Positions 54,218 through 64,000 of a stretch of 64,000 bases of DNA are shown one piece after another (position 1 is the stretch's first letter; each line of letters opens with the position of its first letter). The stretch covers positions 124,001 through 188,000 of the forward strand of contig JANFAH010000075.1 of NCBI GenBank assembly GCA_024663395.1, given 5' to 3'. Below the pieces are notes generated by a model. It made no database searches, was not told the origin of the DNA, and saw only the letters and a list, made by a program, of their open reading frames with translations. Both the position numbers and the translations under genes were made by a program. The DNA is from Pisolithus tinctorius (taxonomy: Eukaryota > Basidiomycota > Agaricomycetes > Boletales > Pisolithaceae).

Positions 54218-56235
54218 TCACGATCGTTGTTCCCCTTCTAGTATCCGAATCCTCTTTCCCCTGATCTGTGCACCCAGCTCCAGTGCTCTCTTACCCTCCA
54301 GCCACAACATCGCCTCTGCGCATGCATCCAAGACAACACCGTCATTCGTGATAGCACAGTAAGGAACTAAGTACATTACCTTGATATGTTTTCGGAACGA
54401 TAATCCGCGGCGTCGACTTGCCATCGTCCCCGGCCCATGTAAATCGGAAATCATTCGTAGTCTCCTCATGCCCCGTCTGCACATTGACTACACTAGCTAC
54501 GACGCGGACATGCTATCACGTACACAATATGGTCAATATGCTTGGGTAAAAAAATCACACATAAGCCAACATACCACAGTAGCTGGAAGTTCCCCCGGTG
54601 GGCTTGTGTGAAGGATTTGTGACCGTAGGCGCAGAATTGACCCGATGGGAACAGGTTGCGTGAATGAAATCCCGTCCAACGAGTGGAAAGTGACGTGTGA
54701 ACGCATGAAGAAGCAGGCATTTGCAAAACCGAGCTAGGGATGTATCAAATGTTTGTGCTAGGGAAAGCATCAAGATGATGCACTCCCCACCTCATATGCG
54801 AGGCGCATGAGATATCCTGGACAATAGGAATGATGAGGCCACTTATATTGCGCATAGGAACACCTCACCTCCGAACACTTTCTGGTGAACGCTACGGGTA
54901 CGTTAGCAGATTATCTCTGATACTCGTGCATTTGGCTTAACTTACTTGCGTTCTTGAGGGAACATTAGCATTGTTTTTTCCAACAAGGTGTCCCCCATCC
55001 ACACCCTGTCACCTCGCACCAAAGAATCGTCTTCTTGGCCACACTTGAGATATGTCGTGTGCAATTCCGCTGCTTCAGCTGAGCTTGGCGGAACACGTGA
55101 CAGTGCTTGAAGGGCAGCGTGTTTCCTCCGATCTTTCGAGCCTTTTCGTTTCATGAACACTCAAAACGGACATGAAAAGTATCACAAGAGACTGACTTTC
55201 ACCTATCTTATAAAGCGCTTCTTCCTCCGGAGTTCTGATTATCAGCGGGATAACTGGATGTGCCTTGTGCGAGCGAGCGTTTCTGCAAACCATGGAGAAT
55301 CGACCTGTATGCAGATTTGTTAAGTCTAGCACGGAAGACAAAAGAGATGTGTGCACACCAAGCATCAGTGTCTCCTCTCCTCCATCTGGACCGAGCGCCT
55401 CCATTTTGACGGCGACTTCCATGGAACTTTTACCAGTGTATATGACTTGACCACTAAGACGAGTGTCCCTGACAGGATAGAGGGAGGCAAGCATGTCTAG
55501 CCTACCTGCCTTGAATTAGTGCACCGGGCCATCAAACATGGACCCACCTCTCGACAGAAGCCGTGACAATGTAAAACCCTCGCTCTTGTACGCGACCCAG
55601 GGTTTCCACGCTCGGGCCGAGCATGTGCTTATATGCAATTGACCCAGCAAGCGAGTCAAGGTGTTCCATGAGCATACCGGTGCGCAACCCGCCAGACGCG
55701 TTCGTATACTGCTCAAACAATTCTGGCGACGAAGCAAAGGGAAGGACGATCTGGGAGTAGGTGTCGTGCATATACCTGGGAAGTATCGACTCCTGAGAGG
55801 GCGGAGGCGGTGGGATTTCGGACATGGATACCGAGTTTGTTGCGTCATTGAGGAGGGCTTCGGACCAGGGACCTGGCTTCCTGATGGGCATGATACTACA
55901 TAGCAGTGGGACAATATTAAGTTTGTTTCAGTTTCGGTGGGGGAAGAGGTTGCGAACCTGTGGTAGGCTGGGTTGGACCGCTCCCCTTGGCAGGTTTAGA
56001 GACAATCGCTACTTTTTGGTGAGCCACACTCACTGACAATCCTCAACAACTGGTCCATCGCGTCGATGTCTCGTGTTTCTGAGGCTGCCTTGGCTTCTGC
56101 TGCACGTGCATCCTGCAATCTGCAGGGCGAGGAGGATATCGCACAGCGTCCAAGTAGTGGCGTGTCTCGAAGCGGCACGGTGGAGAGGTTCCGCGGCAGA
56201 GAGTGAGTATGAAAGGCGTTGCGCAACGTCAACAT
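54218..56235 (-). CDS. Mitochondrial acyl-CoA thioesterase, ACOT9-like, 485 aa
   Basis: Eleven exons on the minus strand: 56034-56235, 55958-55985, 55548-55895, 55359-55501, 55203-55304, 54946-55141, 54869-54891, 54791-54816, 54575-54733, 54380-54512, 54218-54315 (1458 nt, phases all fit). Hydrolyses acyl-CoA to free acid and CoA. The N-terminus MLTLRNAFHTHSLPRNLSTV is Arg/Ser-rich without acids, fitting a mitochondrial leader. Two hotdog domains: the first around MEHLDSLAGSIAYKHM and YTGKSSMEVAVKMEALG; the second around NVHQKVFGGYLMRLAYELGF, FFMRSHVTFHSLDGISFTQP and VVNVQTGHEETTNDFRFTW. Length and motif order fit the ACOT9/10 group. Very small exons (23, 26, 28 nt) are supported by phase and protein match. 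Its last exon was copied in part to 39,921-40,005. Confidence 0.85.
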
Positions 56236-57559
56236 TGTTTGTAACGGAAGTGAAGCAGGGTGTCAACTGAGAACTTGGCAGTTGTCCTCGACAGTCGCCG
56301 ATTTACGAGTACTACGGCCGCCGTGTTCAACTCGACGAATTTTTTTCTGACAGTCGATGGACTCCAGTTAACTATGCACGTGTGCGATGATATGTCTCAG
56401 AGATAACCGGTAAAGTCTCTTTAGTGGCCATTTCGTGTCATTTCATGTCATGATCATCCCACCCAGCGTCTGGCATCCAGAGAGTCAGGCTCGCTGTAAA
56501 TACACGCTAATCAAGGCCCTGCAGGAATGTTGAGAGCGGCAGTAATACTGTTGTGGGGCGCTAAGCATTTACGGGCTAGAGTAAGTTGAATCCGGCATAG
56601 TGCATAACCTTGTATAACGCAACATTCCAGTATGCAGGTCCGGCAGCCCAGCTTTCACTCTGCCGGTTTGGAGCTCCCGCTCTCGATGTCGAGAGACTTG
56701 TCTCAGTGATGCTTCAACCACAATAGTGCAGCAGAATGCTGCACAGCGCAGGCGCATGTTGCGGGTAACTCACATTTGACACTGGACCGAACGGGTCAAG
56801 GTTCTGGTATGCGTATGAATGCAAGCCCGTCCGTTGTAACCCAGAAAGGGGCTGTTCTGCAATGCGTTTCATGATTGGCCATTGTCATGTGGCCTCAAGG
56901 CCTCATGAGGCACTCGGGTAAGCGGGGAAGCTCATTCAATATTTGACAGCTTGCGGGGAAGCTTCCACAATGAGTGCAGCGTTTCGCATCACTGATCGGC
57001 AGCCATCATATACCTTAATTAGCGGTGTCTTTGGTTTGCACGCGAATGTATGTATTAGTTTTCTTTGGCCTCATGATGGATGACTTTAAAGCGATTTTAC
57101 AGGTATGCAGCCCGCAAGAGTCTAGACCAAGTCATGGTTTGTCGGAGGCTAAGCCCAAATCCTAATACTGGCGGTGGTACCGTTATCATAATTCATCTCA
57201 CGGCCGAACCTCGCGGACGATCAAGAGGGCACTGACGATACATTCACGTACACTGGAGTTCACACGAAGGGGCCGTGACTGAGGCGTGCCATGCCCGCCA
57301 GGAAGTCGCATACGGCATACAATAACAATTGCCAGCTTTCTCGTCCAAGCCTAACCCCGAAATTTGCAAGTCTCAAGACTCAAGGTTCCAAAACCTTTCT
57401 AGAATGGAACCCTAACAAGCGAGGAGCTATTCCATACAAATCCAAGCTGCTCGATATCTGATCAGCTGACTGCAGTAATCGTCACTTGCATGGCCTATAA
57501 AATGGTCAACGTAGAGAGCAGTACTGTGTGCCAACGCGTGCCCTCTTCTCCTGCCTGCT
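56236..57559. other. Intergenic; 5' flank of oxidase copy 1
   Basis: From 56,613 on, the sequence is repeated at 61,231 (TAACGCAACATTCCAGTATG; CGAGAGACTTGTCTCAGT). TATAAAATGG at about 57,496 is a probable TATA box about 60 nt before the oxidase ATG. No further gene seen. Confidence 0.5.
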
Positions 57560-59600
57560 ATGTTCCGGTTTAGAGTCTCTCTTGCAACCGTTCTCCTAAG
57601 CCTCCTTACTGGTGCGGTCGCCCAGGATGCCAATACTACTGCTTGTCAATCCAACCTCACGATGGCTGGAGCAGCCCCGAATAACACCAAGGTCCTCATC
57701 CTTGGTGGTGGTATGGCTGGCGTCATAGCAGCCCGTACGCTTCATGAACAGGGTATCGACGACTTCGTGATTGTGGAAGCCAAACACGTATTTGGAGGGC
57801 GTATGGCCCAAACGACATTCGGTGTCAACGGATCCCAATATGTCCTTGAGAAAGGACCAAACTGGGTCCATGGAACCCAAACAGGTAGTGGCCCCGCTAA
57901 TCCCGTCTGGCTGCTGGCGCAGAAACACAACTTGTCCATGGTACAAAGTGATTTGTTTTCGAATATATGTGTGTTTGACGTTTATGCTATCCGTTGTTTC
58001 CATCTCCGTGGGTGGTGCTCATTTTTCTGCAGCGTTCTTCGATTATAATGGGCCTAACGACTACTCCGCGACTTTCAACGCGTCTTTGACTGCCTTCAAC
58101 AACGCCATAGTCCTTGCGGGTGCGACAGACCATTTTTGTGCTCTCATATCATCCTGACGATACGAAATAGGAGAACGGTGGCAGCAGAACAAAACTGATC
58201 TGGACCTCAGATCAGCATACAATTATATGGGCGTCGCTCCGAAGACGCCGCAAGAGCAGGCTTGCGAGTATTATCAGATTGACTATGTATGTGTTCGTCT
58301 TTACTAATAATTTTGGTCTGATGCCCGCTTCAGGAATGCAAGTTTTATACTTCCTTTTCTTCGTCCCTTTAAACTAATCGTTTTTCCCTGAATCGGAAAT
58401 CAGATGCACAGGTAAGCTAGGTTGCCTATCGTGCGTCCACGAGATATTGACCATTCTTATAGGACGCCTCGCAAACGTCAACATTAGCCGCTGCTTGGGT
58501 GAGTACCCACTAACGCTTATATGACTCTCTTGTCTAATGGAGGACAGAATTACAACTACACTTTTGTTCCTGAAGCCGGAGGTTTTTCGGATGTAGACAT
58601 GTTGTGTGTGGACCAACGCGGTTTTGCATGTATTGTCCAAGCGGAAGCTGCTACCTTCCTCAACACGAGTCAGGTGCTCTTCAACCAGATTGTCAAGACC
58701 ATTCAATACAATCAGAACGGAGTGACCGTCCAGACGACAGATGGATACAACCTCACTGCAGATCACGCCCTGGTCACGTTTAGCGCCGGTGTATTGCAAA
58801 ACACTGACGTCGTCTTCGACCCCGTGTTGCCAGACTGGAAACGAGAGGCTATCAGTAGCATAGAAATGGTAAGATAATCAAATCACCGAAGGTCATTTTC
58901 CTAACGTCCAAGTTAGCCGGTGTACACCAAGATCTTCTTGCAATTCGAGAAAAAATTCTGGTTCGACACTGGGGTGGGACTTTATGCCGATCAGCAAAGA
59001 GGCAGATATCCGATATGGGAGAGTTTAGATCTTCCGGGCCTTTTCAACGGCTCTGGGATCATCTTTGTCACCGTGACGGTAAGTTGTCGTTGGCTGTGCC
59101 ATTTCCTCGGCTCATGAGGTTAAGGGTGATTACGCAAACTATCTCGAGCAACTCAACAAAAAACATAACGCAAGTACAGCTAGAGGTGATGGAGGTTCTT
59201 CGGAGGATGTACCCTGACGCCCCCGATCCAATCGATATCTGGTTGCCTATGTGGGGTAGAGATCCCTTGTTCCGTGGCTCGTACTCTAACTGGGGAGCGT
59301 CCTTCGTACCTGAACACGCGTACAATCTGAGTGTTCCAGTAAACGGTCACCTTTGGTTTGCAGGTGAAGCTACCAGCGTTAAATATTTCGGTTAGTCTCG
59401 ATCTCTCTTCGTGGCTACCCGCTAACCACGTAGGACGTAGGCTTCTTGCATGGCGCATACCTGGAGGGTCAGAACGCGGCGAACAACATCGCTGCGTGTA
59501 TCAAAAACCCTCAGCGTTGCCCGCCTACTACATGACGCCACGGTTTGGAACATCCGGTCCTACCCAGATAGCTTGCAATAGGCACCTTCGAGATTCTTCT
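56613..59600. repeat. Tandem duplication of oxidase locus, left copy
   Basis: Direct repeat of 61,231-64,000 (offset about 4.62 kb), including about 950 bp of 5' flank and the whole oxidase gene. Confidence 0.8.
57560..59535 (+). CDS. Secreted flavin polyamine/amine oxidase, copy 1
   Basis: FAD-dependent amine oxidase. Signal peptide FRVSLATVLLSLLTGAVAQ, then the dinucleotide-binding motif KVLILGGGMAGVIAARTLHE and the flavin-fold EAKHVFGGRMAQ and GPNWVHGTQ. Later exons: EAATFLNTSQVLFNQIVKTI, TADHALVTFSAGVLQNTDVV, VYTKIFLQFEKKFWFDTG, FNGSGIIFVTVT, RGSYSNWGASFVPEHAYN, and C-terminal LWFAGEATSVKYFG with FLHGAYLEGQNAANN. Stop TGA 59,533-59,535. First exons: 57560-57968, 58033-58119, 58171-58290, an apparent 8-nt exon 58404-58411 (ATGCACAG) and 58463-58498. 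Two joins do not keep frame with standard splicing (after 58,498, and at the A-run near 59,155), and copy 2 shares both. Family is certain; whether this copy makes full protein is not. Confidence 0.72.
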
Positions 59601-61230
59601 AGCTGTACGATAGGAGCGGAAATGTTTCTCTGCATATACTCACGCCTCCTGTGATATCTGTAACTCTGTACAACACTACTCTCTGTACAATCGAACTTTT
59701 TTGACCGTGTTCTTCCACTGCGCAAACTTTCATGGTGCTATTTTTCTAAGGGGCCTAAATACTAAGTTCTGTTTGACACTGGATGTCCGTACGAAGCTGA
59801 CAATAATCACCATCAACATTTTGTGTGATCCCCTGTGGTATGTCCTGTCGGATGTCAGTCACAACAAAGTGGGACAACCTGATTCGGACATTATGAGAGG
59901 CCCAACTCCAACCAGCATTCGGACTTTCTGACCGTCATGTCTTCTATGCCATCTGCAGCGTTCTTGACGACAATGTAAATGAGCGCATGGAACGTCCCCC
60001 TGTCCTCTAGGGCACTCGGGATCTCGGGGCTATTGGGCTACACTGGTCTACGGTCGCCTTCTTCAAACCATCATCACGAACGAATCAACATTCATGGTAC
60101 TTAGGATCCAGGACCCGACACAACATTGCGCATGAGCAGGTCAGCCCGAGTTGCAAACTATAGATTGCTTGAAGTCGCTTGGAAAGACGGAACCTATCGT
60201 GGTATTCGGAGCTTGGGTCAGTTTGTCTCCATCTCCGTTTGCTCCAATAGCCCTTTCTCCAGAAATGCTTCGAGTACCTAATCGATGGTCTTGGAAAGTT
60301 CTTAAGTACAGTTTCTGTTGTGTGTCCGTCCGCTTACTGATGACAATCCCCAGCAAAGTCAGCAGGTCCAAAAGGGGGGGCGAACTACATTCCATATCCA
60401 TCTCCCCATAATATCACGCGCAGGCTGTGGATACCTTTTGTGAGTAGCTGGAGCGAAACAACAAAGCATCTCGTCTTTGTAAACATAAAGGTGTCTGTCC
60501 CACGAACAGAATTTAGCATAGTACGTGGCGACGTACTGTGCCAAGTTTTGTTCTATCGTCCAAAGCTCTAGAACTGGCGAGTTACGCCTCCTGTTTGAAG
60601 TACGTCCTTTGTCATGCAATCTTCGGCTTACCCCATCCAGCTTTCAGGGAGGGTGTTGTAGTGCTGTATGTGAACCTCCGGCTATCTGACAATGATCCTG
60701 GCTTGGGATAACTGAGATACTGACAGAAAGGCAGGAACCTACAGCTGCCGTATTCTTCGCGGCTGTTTTCGACACGCGCGTCGTGGATATCTGTCTCCTA
60801 ACTTAGCCCCCGGGAGCTCGGAAGTCGCTCTCGGGCGGAGCAAGAGAGACGACCTCTCAGGTGTTCGCATTTCGGACACTACATTTCAATCAGACACATC
60901 GCCGAATTGCCCTCGACTGGAGCATTCGGGCATAAGAAGATTGTCGCGAATTTCTTGGACACGTGATAAGAACCTTATAAATACTTGTTAAGGGTGGCTG
61001 TTCACACAAGATGCCACCCAAGTGTCATGGGATTGCCAAAAAACGGATGTTACATACATAATATCTTACACATTTACTCTATTTCTTAGATAATCTATCA
61101 CATATTTGCCATAACCTAGCCAAAACCGACCATGATAATGGCAAGTGGTTCACTAAGTCAGTACGTGCTACTTACCTATTGGCGCCACATGACAACGGCC
61201 CAAATAAATTTGTGACATTTTTTAACCACG
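59536..61230. other. Intergenic between oxidase copies
   Basis: No gene recognised. Short open frames on both strands lack motifs. About 61,010-61,230 is AT-rich and precedes the second duplicated block. Confidence 0.5.
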
Positions 61231-64000
61231 TATAACGCAACATTCCAGTATGCTTTCACTCTGCCGGTTTTGGAGCTCCCGCTCTCGCTGTCGAGAGACT
61301 TGTCTCAGTATTGCTTCAGCCACAATAGCGCAACAGAATGTTACATGGCGCAGGCGCATGTTGCGGGCAACTTACATTTGACACTGGACCGAACGGGACA
61401 AGATTCTGGAATGATACGGATGGAAGCCGTCCGTTGTAACACAGAAAGGGGCTGTTCTGCAATGAGTTCCATGATTGGCGACTGTCATGTGGCCCTTAAG
61501 AATGCAACAAGCCTGTCTCATGTGCACTCAGGGAAGCGGGGAAACTCATTCAATATTTGACAGCTTGCGGGGAAGCTTCCACAATTAGTGCAGCATTTTG
61601 CATCATTGATCGGCAGCCATCATATACCTTCGTTAGCGTTGTCTTTGGCTTTCACGCGAATGTAGGTATGAGTTTACTTTAACCTCACGGTGGATGACCT
61701 TGAGGCAATTTCTAAAGGTATGCAGCCCGCGAGGGTCTAGACCAAGTCATGGTTTGTCTGAGGCCAAGCCCAAATCCCAATACTGACGGTGGTACCGTTA
61801 TCATAATTCACCGCAGGGCCGGGTCTCGCGGACGATCAGGAAGGCACTGACGATACATTCACGTACACCGGAGTTCACACGAAGGGCGAGAGGGGTGTGT
61901 GACAGGGGCATGACATGCCCGCCAGGATGTCGCATACGGCATACAATAACAATTGCCAGCTTCCTCGTCCAAGCCTGACCCCCAAATTTGCGAGACTCAA
62001 GACTCAAGGCTCCAAAACGTTGCCGGTATGGCACCCTAACAAGCGGGGAGCTATTCCATACAAGTCCAAGTTGCTCGATATCTGATCAGCTGACTGCAGT
62101 AATCGTCACTTGCAGGGCCTATAAAATGGTCAACGCAGAGAGCAGTACTGCGTGCCAACGCGTACCCTCTTCTCTTCCTTGTTATGACCCGGTTCAGACT
62201 CTCTATTGCAACCGTTCTCCTAAGCCTCCTTAGTAGCGCGGTCGCCAAAGATGCCAATGCCACTAAGTGTCTAGCTGACCTCAAGCCCGATGGAGCACCA
62301 CCAAATAACACCAAGGTCCTCATCCTTGGTGGTGGTATGGCCGGCGTCATAGCAGCCCGCACACTTCATGAGCAGGGTATCGACGACTTCGTGATTGTGG
62401 AAGCCAAGCACGAATTCGGGGGGCGTATGGCGAAACAGACATTCGGTGTCAACGGATCTGAATACGTCCATCGAGAAGGGAGCAAACTGGATCCACGGAA
62501 CCCAAACAGATGATGGACCCCGCTAATCCTGTCTGGCTGCTGGCGAAGAAACACAACTTGTCAATGGTAGCGAGTAATCTGTCTACGGACATAAGTGTGT
62601 TTAGCGTTTATGCTATCCAACTCCGTGGGTCGCGCTCATGTTGCTGCAATAGCGTTCTTCGATTACAACGGGCCTAACAACTACTCCGGCAACTTTCGAG
62701 GCGTCATTGGCCGCCGTCGAGAGCGCCAGGGCCCTTGCGGGTGGGAGAGATCATTTCAGTGCTTTCACAAGATCCTGACAATATAAAATAGGGCAACGGT
62801 GGCAGGAGAACAAAACCGATCTGGATCTCAGATCAGCCTACAAATTTTGGGTGTCGCTCCGAAGACGCCACAAGAGGAGGCTTGCGAGTACTATCAGATC
62901 GATTATGTATGTGCGTTCAGCTTCATCAATAACTTTGGACTGATACCCGATTCAGGAATGCAAGTCTTGTTGTTCCATTTACTTCGTTTGTCTAAACTAA
63001 CCCGTTCTCTCTGGATCGTAATTTTAGATGCACAGGTAAGTTGGGTTACTTGTCGTGAGTGTCAAAGATATTGACCATTCTCATAGGATGCCTCGCAAAC
63101 GTCAACATTGGCCGCTGCTTTGGTGAGTACCTACTGACGCTTATATGCTTCTCCTGTCTAATCGAGGATAGAGTTACAACAATACTTATAATCCCGAAGC
63201 CGGAGGCTATTCGGATGTGGACATGTTGTCTGTGGACCAGCGCGGCATTGCATGTATTGTCCAAGCGGAAGCTGCTACCTTCCTGAATACGAGTCAGGTC
63301 CTCTTCAACCAGACTGTCAAGACCATTCAATACAATCAGAACGGAGTGACCGTCCAGACGACAGATGGATACAGCCTCACTGCAGATCACGCACTAGTCA
63401 CGTTTAGCGCCGGTGTATTGCAAAACACTGACGTTGTCTTCGAGCCCGCGCTCCAGACTGGAAACGAGAGGCTATTAGTAGCATAGAAATGGTAAGATGA
63501 CCAACCACCCAGGGGCATTTCTCTAACGTCCAAGCTAGTCGGTGTACACCAAGATCTTCTTGCAGTTCAAGGAAAAGTTCTGGTTCGACACTGGGATAGG
63601 ACTCTATGCCGATCAGCAGAAAGGCAGGTATCCGGTGTGGGAGAGTTTAGATCATCCGTGCCTTTTCCCCGGCTCTGGGATTATCTTCGTTACCGTGACG
63701 GTAAGTTTGTCGTGGCAATTATATACATGTTTCCTCGGCTCAAAAGATCAAGGGTGATTACGCGAATTATCTCGAGCAACTCAACAAAAATAACGCAAGT
63801 GCAGTTAGAGGTAATGGAGGTTCTTCGGAGGATGTACCCTGATGCCCCCGATCCAATCGATATCTGGTTACCTATCTGGGGCAGAGCTCCGCTGTTCCGC
63901 GGATCGTACTCTAGCTGGGGAGCGCCCTTCGTCCCTGAATACTCGTACAATCTGAGCGCCCCGGTAAACGGTCACCTTTGGTTTGCGGGTGAAGCTACTA
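61231..64000. repeat. Tandem duplication of oxidase locus, right copy
   Basis: Second copy of 56,613-59,600; continues past the end of the window. Confidence 0.8.
62184..64000 (+). pseudogene. Flavin amine oxidase, copy 2 (frameshifted, partial)
   Basis: Start ATG 62,184, signal peptide FRLSIATVLLSLLSSAVAK and the KVLILGGGMAGVIAARTLHE motif are kept, as is the 5' flank with TATAAAATGG at about 62,119. Compared with copy 1 there is one extra base near 62,471 (GTCCATCGAGAAG), one near 62,697 (AACTTTCGAGGCG) and one lost near 63,450 (CGCTCCAGACTGG). A TAG (63,167-63,169) stands where copy 1 has CAG. The gene runs off the window at GEAT. It is very probably dead. Confidence 0.78.

Overview
The window is fungal nuclear DNA, most likely from an agaricomycete basidiomycete. 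The evidence is many short introns of about 40-65 bp with GT..AG borders and CTAAC/CTGAC-type branch sites, HET-domain genes, a TET/JBP-type dioxygenase of the fungal kind, a chromodomain Ty3/gypsy element and an ACOT9-like mitochondrial thioesterase. A Boletales-like source would fit but is only an inference. No rRNA, tRNA or CRISPR array was seen.

Region 1 (1-15,850) is repeat-rich and carries chromatin-related genes. A five-exon TET/JBP 2OG-Fe(II) dioxygenase lies at 193-1538 (minus). Low-copy repeats follow, then an array of about 76-bp units (3,830-4,715 and 11,555-11,745). This array is split by a complete 6.8-kb chromodomain Ty3/gypsy element (4,716-11,554) with 450-bp LTRs, a CCACT target duplication and a Tf1-like self-priming site. 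Next to it, at 12,009-13,596, a six-exon gene encodes a 447-residue protein that begins with a close copy of the histone H3 tail, followed by a Cys8 PHD-like finger, a His/Cys region and a C-terminal zinc ribbon. A 45-bp minisatellite and a fragment of a large DUF3638-like gene complete the region.

Region 2 (about 17,000-54,200) is a nest of segmental duplications. A roughly 7-kb block (17,040-24,130) is repeated at 25,735-32,500. Each copy holds a HET-domain gene (broken in the first, intact in the second) and a small unrecognised gene on the same strand. A third, truncated HET copy lies at 40,316-41,386. Three copies of an APC-family amino-acid permease gene (33,738, 36,749 and 51,008; the first 5'-truncated) are interspersed. 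A second, young Ty3/gypsy element (42,876-49,108) with two identical 147-bp LTRs and an apparent -1 frameshift signal splits one of the repeats.

Region 3 (54,218-64,000) has an eleven-exon acyl-CoA thioesterase gene (485 residues, mitochondrial leader) and two tandem copies of a secreted flavin polyamine/amine oxidase gene, the second clearly damaged and running off the end of the window.

A theme links the first region. All 12 sites that differ between the LTRs of the first element are CpG-to-TpG/CpA changes, and all five stops in its pol frame are TGA where CGA (Arg) fits. That is the signature of decay of methylated CpG, in the same window as a 5-methylcytosine-oxidase family gene and an H3-mimic gene. 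The statistical and functional link is inference; the sequence patterns themselves are seen directly.
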